Positions 1 to 11,338 of a stretch of 11,539 nt of DNA are shown here, piece after piece. Source of the stretch: an uncultured Aquimonas sp. (GTDB taxonomy: Bacteria; Pseudomonadota; Gammaproteobacteria; Xanthomonadales; Xanthomonadaceae); NCBI GenBank assembly GCA_946481615.1, contig CAMLOR010000089.1:1-11539 (forward strand), read 5' to 3'. Position 1 is the stretch's first letter; each line of letters opens with the position of its first letter. Under the pieces are notes generated by a model, which saw only the letters and a list, made by a program, of their open reading frames with translations, was not told the DNA's origin and ran no database searches. The translations under genes and the position numbers were made by a program.

Positions 1-1782
1 GACCCGTGGCCGGATCCCAGCTCAGCCCGGGCGTGCGGTAATAGCCCGTGGCCGAGAGCGAAATGCGCGAGCGGTAAGCGGCGCTCACCACTTCCTCGAA
101 ACGCAGCTTCTTCTCCGGCGCGGCGCGCAGGAAGACGTGGTCGTCCTCGAACACGACGTCCTCTGCCGTGCCCTCCAGCCACTGCGCCGCCACCGGCGCC
201 AGCCGCGACAGCAGCGTCTCGCAGGCGAGCTTCACGGCCTGGCCGTTGAGATCCGAACCGCTGCTCGCCGCCGTCGCCGAGGTGTTGGGCACCTTGTCGG
301 TGCTCGTGCTCATGAGCTGGATGCGGCCGGGAGAAACGCCGAGCACGCGCGCCGCCACGCCCAGCACCTTGGTGTGCAGCCCCTGCCCCATCTCGGTGCC
401 CCCGTGATTGAGCTGGATGCTGCCGTCGAGATAGATGTGGACCAGCGCGCCGGCCTGGTTGTACTCGGTCTTGTTGAACGAGATGCCGAATTTCACCGGC
501 GTGATGGCGATGCCGCGCTTGCGGTGCGGATGCGCGGCGTTGAACGCCGCCACGGCCTTGCGGCGCGCGAGGAAATCGCTGTCGCGCAGCAGCCCGTCCC
601 AGAGTTCCTCGAGGTGATTGTCGACCACCGGCTGGTGGTAGGGCGTGATGTTGCGTTCGCCGGGACGATAGAAGTTGCGTTGCCGCACTTCGTGCGCCGG
701 CAGGCCGAGATGACGGGCCACGCGGTCGACGATCTCTTCGCCGATCAGCATGCCCTGCGGCCCGCCGAAGCCGCGGAAGGCGGTGTGCGAGGTCGTGTGG
801 GTCTTGCCGATGCGCCCGGTGATGGCGATGTCCGGCCAGTAGTAGGCGTTGTCCACATGCACCATCGCGCGCATCAGCACGGGCGGCGACAGATCGCAGC
901 TCCAGCCGCCGTCGGCGTACAGCTCGGCCTTCAGCGCCAGCAGCCTGCCGTCGTCATCGAAACCGGCCTCGAAGCGCGCATGGAAGGGATGGCGCTTGCC
1001 GGTCAGCTGCATGTCGAGCGCGCGATGCAGCTTCACGCGCACCGGTCGCCCGGTGACCTTCGCCGCCACCGCCGCCACCGCCGCGAACGGATTGGCCTGT
1101 GTCTCCTTGCCGCCGAAGCCGCCGCCCATGCGGAGGCAACGGCACACCACGCGATGCGCGGGAATGCCCAGCACGCGCGCCACGATGATCTGGGTTTCGG
1201 TCGGATGCTGCGTGGAGGAAACCACATGCACGATGCCCTCGGCATCGATCTGCACGAAGCTCGCATGCGTCTCGAGGTAGAAGTGATCCTGCCCGCCGCA
1301 GTCGACTTCGCCGCGCAAACGATGCGGAGCGGCCGCAAGAGCCGTCTCCGCATCGCCGCGCGACACCGTGGCGGGCGGCAGATGGAAGCTGCCTTCGTCG
1401 ATCGCCTGTCGCAGCGTGAGACACGCCGGCAACGGCTCGTACGAAACCCGCACGTGCCGGGCGGCGGCCTGTGCCGCGGCCTCGTCTTCCGCGACTATCC
1501 AGGCCACCGCCTGACCATGGAACTGTACCTCGCTTGCGGGTATCAGTGGTTCATCGTGCAGGATCGGGCCCGTGTCGTTCTCGCCCGGGATGTCGTGCGC
1601 GGTGAGCACCGCCAGCACGCCCGGACACTTGCGCGCGTCTCCTGCATCGATTTCGAGGATGCGCGCATGCGCGTGCGGCGCCTGCACTGGCCAAAGACTG
1701 ACCAGTCCTGCGGGAGGATGCAGTTCGTCGGTGTAGGCGGCGCGCCCCGTGACATGGCCGACGGCGCTTTCGTGCTTGAGGT

Positions 1783-1786
<4 letters not shown>
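1..1786 (-). CDS. xdhB: xanthine dehydrogenase, molybdopterin-binding subunit (C-terminus cut by window edge)
   Basis: Large subunit of bacterial xanthine dehydrogenase, which hydroxylates hypoxanthine to xanthine and xanthine to urate at a molybdenum centre in the cytoplasm. I translated 595 uninterrupted codons. Visible motifs are STQHP (about 191-195), GGGFGGKE (221-228, whose Glu corresponds to a substrate-binding Glu in the family), AFRGFGGPQG (336-345, with the substrate-site Arg) and GGTEMGQGLH (462-471, pterin binding). Family members are about 770-780 residues, so roughly 180 residues, including the GxGE catalytic glutamate region, lie beyond the left edge. The chosen start is a GTG overlapping the xdhA stop as GTGA, with GGAG 8 nt upstream, so translation is probably coupled to xdhA. 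Identification is very secure; absence of the C-terminus is only the window limit. Confidence 0.96.
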
Positions 1787-4842
<3,056 letters not shown>

Positions 4843-4843
<1 letters not shown>

Positions 4844-5196
4844 TGTCGAAACTCACGACGCACGTGCTCGATACCGCGCACGGGAAACCGGGCGCCGGCA
4901 TCCGGATCGAACTTTTCCGCCGCGACGGTGACGCGCGCGAAGCGCTCGGCGTGTTCGTCACCAATGCCGACGGCCGCTGCGACGCGCCGCTGCTGCAGGA
5001 CGATGCCTTCGCGGCCGGCGTGTACGAACTCGACTTCCACGCGGGCGATTATTTCGCCCGCCTGGGGGTCCCGTTGCCGGAACCGCGCTTCGTCGACGTG
5101 GTGACGCTGCGCTTCGGCATCGCCGACGAGTGGACGCATTACCACGTGCCGCTGCTGGTGTCGCCGTGGAGCTACAGCACGTATCGCGGCAGCTGA
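4843..5196 (+). CDS. uraH: 5-hydroxyisourate hydrolase (transthyretin-like)
   Basis: A 117-residue transthyretin-related protein that hydrolyses 5-hydroxyisourate, the unstable product of urate oxidation, to 2-oxo-4-hydroxy-4-carboxy-5-ureidoimidazoline (OHCU). The family signatures are present: TTHVLDTAHGKPG at the N-terminus (His7), TNADGRC around Arg45, HYHVPLLVSPWSYSTY near the end, and the diagnostic C-terminal tetrapeptide YRGS. Length is typical and there is no signal peptide, so it should be cytoplasmic. The ATG overlaps the deaminase stop by one base (TGATG), with GGAG 8 nt upstream inside the preceding gene, so the pair is likely translationally coupled. It sits upstream of puuD, which makes its substrate. 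Confidence 0.97.
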
Positions 5197-5209
5197 GGGT
5201 GTTGCGTGG

Positions 5210-5398
5210 GATTCGACAGGCTCACCCCGAACGGTGGTCGCGAGCCCACGGTCCGAACCACGCGCCGCGCCAACCGGAACCGTTCACGGTGAGCTAGTCG
5301 AGTCCGCCGCCCCAACCGAAACCGTTCACGGTGAGCCTGTCGAATCCGCCCGGCCGCACCCGTTCACGGTGAGCTTGTCGAATCCGCCGCCCCAGTCC
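5210..5398. repeat. cluster of four palindromic repeats between uraH and puuD
   Basis: One inverted core (5210-5235, gattcgacaggctcacccc...) is followed by three direct cores (5280-5304, 5322-5346, 5360-5384; ccgttcacggtgagc...gtcgaatc). They belong to the same family as the xdhA array. A conserved flank, ccgccgccccagtcc, follows the last core and ends at 5398. The inverted-then-direct order could let the uraH-puuD transcript fold into a long hairpin. Spacing between direct cores is 42 and 38 bp, unlike the 63-bp period in xdhA. The 224-bp gap otherwise shows no clear promoter; 5399-5420 is a short unstructured stretch before puuD. Confidence 0.88.
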
Positions 5399-5420
5399 CC
5401 ACGCTTCTGACCCAACCCCA

Positions 5421-6653
5421 ATGACCGGCTTCCTTCTCGAATACCTCGGCGTCCTCCTGCGCTGGCTGCACGTCGTGGCCGCCATCGCCTGGATCGGCGA
5501 ATCCTTCTATTTCGTCGCGCTCGATCGCGGCCTGAAGAAACCCGCGAATCCCTCGCAAGGCCTGCACGGCGAATCCTGGTCGGTGCACGGCGGCGGCTTC
5601 TACCTCAAGCAGAAATTCCTGCCGGCGCCGCCCGCGCTGCCGGACGACCTGCACTGGTCGAAGTGGAAGTCCTACACGACGTGGATGTCGGGCTTCGCGC
5701 TGTTCGCGCTGATCTACCTGCACTCGCCGGCGATCTGGCTGATCGATCCGAACGTGATGGCGCTGACCGGCACGCAGGCCGTGCTCGCGGCGCTCGGCTT
5801 CCTCGCCGGCGGATGGATCGTCTACGACCTGCTCTGCAAGGCCGTCGGCTTCCGCGACAACGTGCTCGGCGCGCTGGTGGCGGTGCTGGTCGTCGCGCTG
5901 TGCTGGGGCACGACGCAGGTCTTCTCCGGTCGCGCCGCGTTCCTGATCGCGGGTGCGACGCTGGCCACGATCATGTCGGCCAATGTGTTCTTCGTGATCA
6001 TCCCGGGGCAGAAACGCCTGGTCGCGGCGCTGTCGAAGGGCGAAACGCCCAATCCGCTCGATGGCGCGCGCGGCAAGCAGCGCTCGGTGCACAACACCTA
6101 CTTCACGCTGCCCGTCGTGTTCTCGATGCTGGCGATCCACTACGCGAACGCGTGGTCGCACGAGTGGAACTGGCTGATGCTCGCCGGCTTCATGCTCGCG
6201 GGCGCGCTGATCCGCCAGTTCTTCGTGCTCTGGCACAGCGGCGGCCGCGCCTGGTGGCTGCTCGCCGCCGGCGGCGCCGTCCTCGTGGTGCTCGCCTTCG
6301 CGCTGGCCCCGAAGCCCGCGCCCGTCGTTCCCGCGCAGGCGGGAACCCAGATGCCGAGCCTCCCGTCTGCCGCACCCATTCCGGCCGCGGTCGACACCAC
6401 GCCTGTCGACACGGCCCACGTCAAGGCGCTCGCGGCGAAGCATTGCGTCTCCTGCCACTCCGCCACGCCCAAACTCATGCCCAGCGCCCCGAAAGGCATG
6501 ATGTTCGACACCCCCGAACAGATCGACGCCCACGCCGCGCTCATCAACCAGCAGGTCGTCGTGACCAAGGTGATGCCGCCCGGCAACCTCACGCAGATGA
6601 CCGAAGAAGAACGCGCCGCCATCGCGCGCTGGTTCCAGGCGAAGACGCCATGA
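5421..6653 (+). CDS. puuD: membrane-bound cytochrome-c urate oxidase (urate hydroxylase PuuD)
   Basis: Integral-membrane urate oxidase of 410 residues that oxidises urate to 5-hydroxyisourate and passes electrons to its own C-terminal cytochrome c, rather than using O2 directly as classical uricase does. The N-terminal PuuD/urate_ox_N region has about eight hydrophobic segments within residues 8-295, with family-like stretches RWLHVVAAIAWIGESFYF and RSVHNTYFTLPVVFSML. A proline/alanine linker follows (about 296-328), then a class I cytochrome c domain with CVSCH at 342-346 and candidate axial Met in VMPPGN (385) or TQM (393). The linker includes PVVPAQAGTQ (301-310), encoded by a dispersed 28-nt repeat. 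No good Shine-Dalgarno precedes the ATG; a repeat cluster ends 22 nt upstream. The stop overlaps the next gene as ATGA. The name is unrelated to E. coli puuD of putrescine catabolism. Confidence 0.95.
   Translation: MTGFLLEYLGVLLRWLHVVAAIAWIGESFYFVALDRGLKKPANPSQGLHGESWSVHGGGFYLKQKFLPAPPALPDDLHWSKWKSYTTWMSGFALFALIYLHSPAIWLIDPNVMALTGTQAVLAALGFLAGGWIVYDLLCKAVGFRDNVLGALVAVLVVALCWGTTQVFSGRAAFLIAGATLATIMSANVFFVIIPGQKRLVAALSKGETPNPLDGARGKQRSVHNTYFTLPVVFSMLAIHYANAWSHEWNWLMLAGFMLAGALIRQFFVLWHSGGRAWWLLAAGGAVLVVLAFALAPKPAPVVPAQAGTQMPSLPSAAPIPAAVDTTPVDTAHVKALAAKHCVSCHSATPKLMPSAPKGMMFDTPEQIDAHAALINQQVVVTKVMPPGNLTQMTEEERAAIARWFQAKTP
6323..6350 (+). repeat. 28-nt palindromic repeat embedded in puuD
   Basis: This copy matches 26 of 28 positions of the repeat at 3707-3734 and retains a perfect 8-bp stem (gttcccgc-gcag-gcgggaac). 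It is read in frame as VVPAQAGTQ and falls exactly in the linker between the last membrane segment and the heme-binding domain, a place tolerant of insertion. Confidence 0.88.
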
Positions 6654-7189
6654 CGCCTCCCTCGCTCGAAACCGCGCGGCTGCGCCTCGACGCGCTCACC
6701 GAGGCCGATGCCGACTTCATCTGCGAACTGCTCAACGATCCCGGCTTCAAGCGCTGGATCGGCGACCGTGGCGTGCGCACCCCGGCCGATGTACCTGCCT
6801 ACCTGCGTGCCGGCCCCTGGGCGATGTACGCGCAGCACGGCTTCGGCCTGATGCGCGTCACGCTGCGCGAAACCAGCGAGAAGATCGGCATGTGCGGCCT
6901 GCTCAAGCGCGACTGGCTCGAGCAACCCGACATCGGTTTCTCCTTCCTGCAGCGCCACTGCAGCAGCGGCTACGGCCGCGAATCGGCGACCGCGGTGCTC
7001 GAAGACGGCGAACGCCGCCTCGGCGTACGCGAAGTCGGCGCCATCGTGGTGCCGGACAACGTTGCCTCGATCGGCCTGCTGCGGAAACTCGGTTTCGCCT
7101 ACCGCCACCCGATCAAGCCGCCGGGCGAGGAAAACGAGATTTCCTTCTACTCGCGGAACAGCGCGCCGATGGCCAGCACGGTGCGGTAA
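6650..7189 (+). CDS. GNAT-family N-acetyltransferase (RimJ/RimL-like)
   Basis: A 179-residue protein of the Acetyltransf_3 type, which moves an acetyl group from acetyl-CoA to an amine of a small molecule or protein N-terminus. It starts ETARLRLDALTEADADFICELLNDPGF, the usual RimJ/RimL-like opening. It has the acetyl-CoA loop region QRHCSSGYGRESA (101-113), GAIVVPDNVASIGLLRKLGF (130-149), where substrates of this fold are contacted, and ends in a short polar tail. Start ATG overlaps the puuD stop (ATGA), so it is translated with puuD, but no acetylation step is known in urate breakdown and its substrate cannot be read from sequence. It could be a resistance- or modification-type enzyme carried along in the operon. 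Its last 43 nt overlap the convergent serine hydrolase gene. Confidence 0.9.
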   Translation: MTPPSLETARLRLDALTEADADFICELLNDPGFKRWIGDRGVRTPADVPAYLRAGPWAMYAQHGFGLMRVTLRETSEKIGMCGLLKRDWLEQPDIGFSFLQRHCSSGYGRESATAVLEDGERRLGVREVGAIVVPDNVASIGLLRKLGFAYRHPIKPPGEENEISFYSRNSAPMASTVR

Positions 7190-8163
7190 GGCTCCGGATC
7201 GTCGCGGTTCGTGAGCACGATAACCGTGAGCTTTTGTTCGGGCCAACGCACGATCGCGTTGCGGAAGCCGATGGTCTCGCCCGAGTGCCATTGCGTGCCG
7301 CCGTTGAGGCGCCAGCCGAAACCGTAGTGCTCGACGTCGGGTTCGTCCGTCGTCGTGTGGGGCGAGAAGGCGAGCTTGCGCGAGGCCTCGATCAGCAGGC
7401 GCGAATCGTCGAGCGCCGCGTTCCACTTCGCCAGATCCTCGATCGAGGAGTAGATGCCGCCGTCGCCGAGCACGGCGCTGGTCAGGCTCTGATCGGTGCG
7501 CTGCCAGCGGCCGTCGATCTCGCTGTAGCCGTAGGCGCGGTTCGCCACTGTCGAGATGCCGTCCTCGAAAGCCACCGTATCGTTCATGCCGAGCGGCAGG
7601 AAAATGCGTTCGCGCAGGAAGCTGGCGAAATCCTTGCCTGAAGCCTTCCCCACGATCAGCGCCAGCAGCGCATAGCCGCTGTTGCTGTAACGGTAGGACG
7701 TGCCCGGCGCGAAGTAGGTGCGGTTCTGGCCTTCGAGGATGCGCAGCACGTCGGCGTCATGCAGCGGATCCTTCGTATCCGCCGGCATCACGTCTTCGTA
7801 ATCGATCAGGCCGCTGGTGTGGGAAAGCAGATGCCGGATCGTAACCGCGTCGGCGGCGGCCGGGAGCGATGGCAGCCAACGCTTCACCGGATCGTCGATC
7901 GAGAGTTTGCCGTCCTCGGCGAGCAGCAGGATCGAGGCGGCCGTGAACTGCTTGGTCACCGAGGCGAGACGGTAATTGGTCTGCGGCGTGGCGCGCACCC
8001 GCGCTTCGAGATCGGCGTAGCCGTAGGACTTCGCCAGTACGGTTTCGCCATCCTTGACCGCGAGCACGGAGGCGCCGGGAACGTCGCCGTCGTAACGGGC
8101 AAGCAATGCGTCGATGTCGGGAATCGTCATCGCGAAAGCCATCATGAGAGTGGGCAGGATCAT
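7147..8163 (-). CDS. beta-lactamase-family serine hydrolase (class C / D-Ala-D-Ala peptidase fold)
   Basis: A 338-residue serine hydrolase of the beta-lactamase/S12 family. All three active-site elements are visible: S68-V-T-K71 (nucleophile and general base), Y159-S-N161 (YxN) and H293-S-G295 (the KTG-equivalent). HLLSHTSGL (111-119) and NSGYALLALIV (161-171) are also typical. Family members hydrolyse peptides, esters or amides; true beta-lactamase activity cannot be inferred. The N-terminus MILPTLMMAFAM could be a very short export signal without basic residues, or the real start could be one of the later Met codons (7, 8 or 12); location is therefore uncertain. It begins 7 nt after the allA stop as the last gene of the puuE-uraD-alc-allA series. 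No Shine-Dalgarno is seen, so translation may depend on the upstream gene. It has no known role in allantoin breakdown. Confidence 0.9.
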   Translation of the reverse strand: MILPTLMMAFAMTIPDIDALLARYDGDVPGASVLAVKDGETVLAKSYGYADLEARVRATPQTNYRLASVTKQFTAASILLLAEDGKLSIDDPVKRWLPSLPAAADAVTIRHLLSHTSGLIDYEDVMPADTKDPLHDADVLRILEGQNRTYFAPGTSYRYSNSGYALLALIVGKASGKDFASFLRERIFLPLGMNDTVAFEDGISTVANRAYGYSEIDGRWQRTDQSLTSAVLGDGGIYSSIEDLAKWNAALDDSRLLIEASRKLAFSPHTTTDEPDVEHYGFGWRLNGGTQWHSGETIGFRNAIVRWPEQKLTVIVLTNRDDPEPYRTVLAIGALFRE

Positions 8164-8170
8164 GAGGAAG

Positions 8171-8662
8171 TCAGAGCGAAAGCACCCAGGATTGCGGCAG
8201 TACCATTTCGTCGCAGTTGGCCCCCGGCCCGCCGCGATCGATCACGAGGAAGTCGCTTTCGCGATCCAGCGCGATCAACGGATGGTGCCAGGCCCCGCGA
8301 CGCAGGTTCACCCCGCGTCCCCGATCGGCGAAGAAAGCCCGCGGCGTCGACTCCGGCGCTTCGCCGACCACGACGAGATAGCGCAGGCCGGGATCCAGCG
8401 GCACGAAGGCCTGGCTGCCCAGCGGATGCCGCTCGAGCATCTGCACCGTGAAAGGCAGCTCGCGCGGCGCGGCGCGGAAGATCGAGACGATCGCGCGCCC
8501 GCCCTGCGTCGAACAGTCGACGTTCGTCAGATCATGGAAGCGTTGCGCGGTGCCCTCGTTGATCGCATATACCTGCTTCGCCGAGGCCGGCTCGATCACC
8601 TCGCCGAACGGCGCGAAGGCCTCCGGCGTCAGCGGCTCGACGATCAGTGCGAGGAAACTCAC
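8171..8662 (-). CDS. allA: ureidoglycolate lyase
   Basis: A 163-residue cupin-fold ureidoglycolate lyase, splitting S-ureidoglycolate into glyoxylate and urea, the last step of the pathway in this window. Family motifs include [14 protein letters not shown] (11-24), [12 protein letters not shown] (34-45), [15 protein letters not shown] (75-89), YLVVV (95-99) and [16 protein letters not shown] (117-132). Length matches E. coli AllA (about 160). The start chosen is a GTG that overlaps the alc stop as GTGA, giving [16 protein letters not shown]; no in-frame ATG lies near. The same GTGA junction joins xdhA to xdhB. It directly follows alc, which produces its substrate. Earlier annotations often called this type a ureidoglycolate hydrolase; the family is now regarded as a lyase. 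Confidence 0.95.
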   Translation of the reverse strand: MSFLALIVEPLTPEAFAPFGEVIEPASAKQVYAINEGTAQRFHDLTNVDCSTQGGRAIVSIFRAAPRELPFTVQMLERHPLGSQAFVPLDPGLRYLVVVGEAPESTPRAFFADRGRGVNLRRGAWHHPLIALDRESDFLVIDRGGPGANCDEMVLPQSWVLSL

Positions 8663-9669
8663 GCCGGCCTGCCACGCAGGCGCAGGCGCGACACACCGCC
8701 GTCGGGATGGATGTCGAAACGCACGTGCGTGACCGGGCCGTGCTTCGCGATCTCGCGCGTGAAATGGTGCTGGTGATCCATCTGCAGCTTCTGCTCCGGC
8801 AGCAGCAACGGCCAGAACATCGCCTGCGTCACCAGCGATTCCGGCGTGCCGCCCGGCACGAACGCGCCATGCAGCGAGCAGCGGTCCGGATAGTTCCCCT
8901 TGAAATGCGCGGTATCGACTTCGATGGCCTCGATGACCCCCGGCCGCGCCAGCGCGATCACGCACCAGTCGTTGCCCGGCTCGCGCCGGCGGCGCGTCTC
9001 CCAACCATCGCCCATGTTGATGCCGCGTCCCGGCATCAGCAGCGCGCTGGCCAGACCGAAGTGCTGGTTGTTCGCCGCGACGACGGTGGCGCCGTTCAAG
9101 GCAGAGGCCAGATCGACCAGCCCGTCCGCATCGCGCGAGGCCGGATCGAACTCCGGCGTGCCGTACACGCGCAGGCGCGCCAGCCCACCGTCGGGATACA
9201 GGTTCACGCGCAGATGCGAAACCGGCGCGTCGTCCGCCAGTTCGAAATAGTGATGCGAATTGCCGCGCAGGTTCACCGAAGGCAGCAGCGGATGCCAGGT
9301 CGTATGCGCATCCGGGTCGCCTTCGGCCACGAAGCAGGCCTCGAGCGAGGCCGCCGGCGGATAGTTGCCGGTGAAGTGCGAAGTGTCGAGATCGACGCCG
9401 CGTACGCGCCCCGGCCGCGCCAGCCGCACGATGCACCAGTCGTGACCGGCCACGCGCTTGCGGCGCGATTCCCAGCCGTCCATCCACTTGCCGTTCTGGT
9501 CGTACTTGCCGGGGATGAAGACGGCCGGCTCGGGGTTGAGCATGCGCTGCCGGTCCGCGAAGAAATCGTCGCTGCATTCGAGCGCGACGGCGCCCAGGCG
9601 CGCATCGGCCAGGTTGACGTGGCGGCGGGTGAAATCGGGAGCGTCGGGGTCGAGCGCGGGCAGGGCCAT
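8659..9669 (-). CDS. alc: allantoicase
   Basis: Allantoicase of 336 residues, hydrolysing allantoate to S-ureidoglycolate and urea. It consists of two related beta-sandwich repeats, as expected for the family. The first (about 47-170) has [40 protein letters not shown] and [16 protein letters not shown]. The second (about 209-333) has [40 protein letters not shown] and [15 protein letters not shown]. The frame is open upstream of ATG 9669, but this start gives the usual short leader ([16 protein letters not shown]) and lies 19 nt after the uraD stop. The stop overlaps allA as GTGA. It is cytoplasmic; no signal peptide is seen. Its presence, with no ureidoglycine aminohydrolase visible, indicates the urea-releasing rather than the ammonia-releasing branch of allantoate breakdown. 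Confidence 0.96.
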   Translation of the reverse strand: MALPALDPDAPDFTRRHVNLADARLGAVALECSDDFFADRQRMLNPEPAVFIPGKYDQNGKWMDGWESRRKRVAGHDWCIVRLARPGRVRGVDLDTSHFTGNYPPAASLEACFVAEGDPDAHTTWHPLLPSVNLRGNSHHYFELADDAPVSHLRVNLYPDGGLARLRVYGTPEFDPASRDADGLVDLASALNGATVVAANNQHFGLASALLMPGRGINMGDGWETRRRREPGNDWCVIALARPGVIEAIEVDTAHFKGNYPDRCSLHGAFVPGGTPESLVTQAMFWPLLLPEQKLQMDHQHHFTREIAKHGPVTHVRFDIHPDGGVSRLRLRGRPA

Positions 9670-9688
9670 CGGGATCTCGTCGTGTCGG

Positions 9689-10195
9689 TCAGCCCGTGAT
9701 CTTATCGCCAAGCCGCAGGCGCGCGATGCGCGCGATCTGGCGCAGGGCTTCGTGGTGCTCGGTGACGGGATCGGACGCCAGCCGCTGCTGCATGGCATCG
9801 ATGATCGAGCCGCGCGTATGGCCGCGCACCGCGATGATGAAGGGAAAGCCGAACTTTTCCTCGTACGCGGCGTTGAGCGCATGTAGCCGGGCGTATTCCT
9901 CCGGCGTGCACTGATCGAGCCCCGCGCCCTTCTGCTCGCGCGTCGAAGCCTCCGTCAGCGCGCCTGCGATCGCGGTCTTGCCGGCCAGCTGCGGATGGGC
10001 GCGGATCAGCGCGAGCTGCTGTTCGACCGGCGCGGCGTCCACCGCCGCCGCCATCGCCGCGTGCAGCGCATCGACATCGGCGAAAGGCCGAAAGTCGTAG
10101 ACCGCTTCCGCCACCCAGGGCGAGTGCTCGAAGATTTCGCCGAGGGCGGCGACGAACACGGTGCGGTCGAATTCATTGAGATGGTCGAGCGTCAT
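9689..10195 (-). CDS. uraD: OHCU decarboxylase
   Basis: A 168-residue decarboxylase that converts OHCU from UraH to S-allantoin, fixing the stereochemistry of the product. The catalytic His67 lies in RAHPQLAGK, and E87 in [11 protein letters not shown]; the [12 protein letters not shown] block (115-126) and the [12 protein letters not shown] helix are also family hallmarks. Length is typical for the single-domain bacterial form. ATG 10195 overlaps the puuE stop as ATGA, with GAGG a few bases upstream. UraD follows puuE in this operon, while its upstream partner uraH is on the opposite strand, so the three post-oxidation steps are split over two transcripts. Confidence 0.96.
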   Translation of the reverse strand: MTLDHLNEFDRTVFVAALGEIFEHSPWVAEAVYDFRPFADVDALHAAMAAAVDAAPVEQQLALIRAHPQLAGKTAIAGALTEASTREQKGAGLDQCTPEEYARLHALNAAYEEKFGFPFIIAVRGHTRGSIIDAMQQRLASDPVTEHHEALRQIARIARLRLGDKITG

Positions 10196-11106
10196 GGCCG
10201 GGCCTCGTAGGGATGCTGCTGCTTCCAGTGCCGCGCGATGTCGATGCGGCGCGCGATCCACACGCGGTCGTGCTTCGCGACATGGTCGAGGAATTTCTGC
10301 AGGGCCACGAAGCGCCCCGGCCGCCCGAGCAGGCGCGCGTGCATGCCGATCGACATCATCTTCGGCGTTTCGGCGCCCTCGGCATACAGCACGTCGAAGC
10401 TGTCGCGCAGGTACTCGAAGAAGTGCGTCGCCGTGTTGAAGCCCTGCGGCGTGGCGAAGCGCATGTCGTTGGCGTCCAGCGTGTAGGGCACCACGAGGTG
10501 CGGCTGGCCTTCGACGCTCATCCAGAACGGCAGCTCGTCGCCGTAGTAGTCGGAGTCGTACTCGAAGCCACCGTGCTCGACCACGAGGCGGCGCGTGTTG
10601 GGGCTGTCGCGCCCCGTGTACCAGCCCAGCGGCCGCGAGCCCGTCACGCGCGTGTGGATCTCGACGGCGCGCTGCAGGTGCTCGCGCTCGGTCTCGATGT
10701 CCATGGCCTGGTAGTGGATCCAGCGATACCCGTGCGAGGCGATCTCGTGCCCGAGCTGCACGCAGGCCTGCGTCAACTCCGGCGTGCGCTCCATCGCCAT
10801 CGCCACGCCGAACACGGTGAGCGGCAGGTCGCGCCGCTCGAACTCGCGCAGCAGGCGCCAGGCGCCGACACGCGAGCCGTATTCGTAGATCGATTCCATG
10901 CTCATGTGGCGCGCGGGATAGCTCGCCGCGCCGACGATCTCGCTCAGGAACTGCTCGCTGCCGGGGTCGCCGTGCAGCACGCAGTTCTCGCCGCCTTCCT
11001 CGAGGTTGAAGACGAACTGCAGCGCGATGCGGGCGTTGCCCGGCCAGTTCGCGTGCGGCGGGTTCGGGCCGTAGCCGTGGAGATCGCGGGGGTAGTCGGG
11101 GCTCAT
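10192..11106 (-). CDS. puuE: allantoinase PuuE (polysaccharide deacetylase-like)
   Basis: A 304-residue allantoinase of the polysaccharide-deacetylase (NodB-like) fold, opening S-allantoin to allantoate. It is unrelated to the AllB amidohydrolase type. Sequence closely follows Pseudomonas PuuE as I remember it: YPRDLHGYGPNPPHANWPG, FVFNLEEGGE, MSMESIYEYGSR, GHEIASHGYRW (119-129, with His120 and His125 in the metal-site motif), RPLGWYTGR, YTLDANDMRF and the C-terminal RRIDIARHW. The frame stays open to 11433, but ATG 11106 reproduces the family start MSxDYPRDL; the upstream codons come from repeats and the regulatory region. No Shine-Dalgarno is visible because the repeat edge directly abuts the ATG. 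It is the first gene of the five-gene minus-strand series and overlaps uraD by 4 nt. E. coli puuE is a different gene. Confidence 0.96.
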   Translation of the reverse strand: MSPDYPRDLHGYGPNPPHANWPGNARIALQFVFNLEEGGENCVLHGDPGSEQFLSEIVGAASYPARHMSMESIYEYGSRVGAWRLLREFERRDLPLTVFGVAMAMERTPELTQACVQLGHEIASHGYRWIHYQAMDIETEREHLQRAVEIHTRVTGSRPLGWYTGRDSPNTRRLVVEHGGFEYDSDYYGDELPFWMSVEGQPHLVVPYTLDANDMRFATPQGFNTATHFFEYLRDSFDVLYAEGAETPKMMSIGMHARLLGRPGRFVALQKFLDHVAKHDRVWIARRIDIARHWKQQHPYEARP

Positions 11107-11331
11107 GGACTGGGGCGGCGGATTCGACAGGCTCACCGTGAACGGGAGAGGCGGACTGGGGCGGCGGTTCGACGGGCTCACCGCGAACGGTTTTCGCAGG
11201 TTGCGGCAACGGTAGCGGAAAGGTCGGGGCGACGGTTCGACAGGCTCACCGCGAACGGTCGTCGCGAGTTTGACCCGCGCGCGTGGCTCTCCGGCGGAAT
11301 CCCGTACCCGTTCGGGGTGAGCCTGTCGAAC
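11107..11331. repeat. cluster of four palindromic repeats between puuE and glnA
   Basis: Three cores in one orientation (11121-11145, 11166-11190, 11234-11258; ggttcgacaggctcaccgc...) are followed by one in the opposite orientation (11307-11331). The conserved flank ggactggggcggcgg precedes the first two cores, and a variant (ggtcggggcgacgg) precedes the third. They are the same family as in xdhA and between uraH and puuD. The cluster lies across the 5' leader of puuE, and its inverted arrangement could fold. Together with 11332-11476 it fills the 370-nt gene-free stretch between puuE and glnA. Confidence 0.88.
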
Positions 11332-11338
11332 CCGGGCC

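Noticed and set aside
5210..5398. Simple rho-independent terminator after uraH
   Set aside because: The palindromes are part of a dispersed repeat family and no T-rich tract follows. They may influence transcript ends, but I cannot call a classical terminator.
8659..9882. Extended 407-codon form of alc
   Set aside because: The upstream part is antisense-free but out of frame within uraD, and has no family similarity. ATG 9669 gives the normal allantoicase length and follows the uraD stop.
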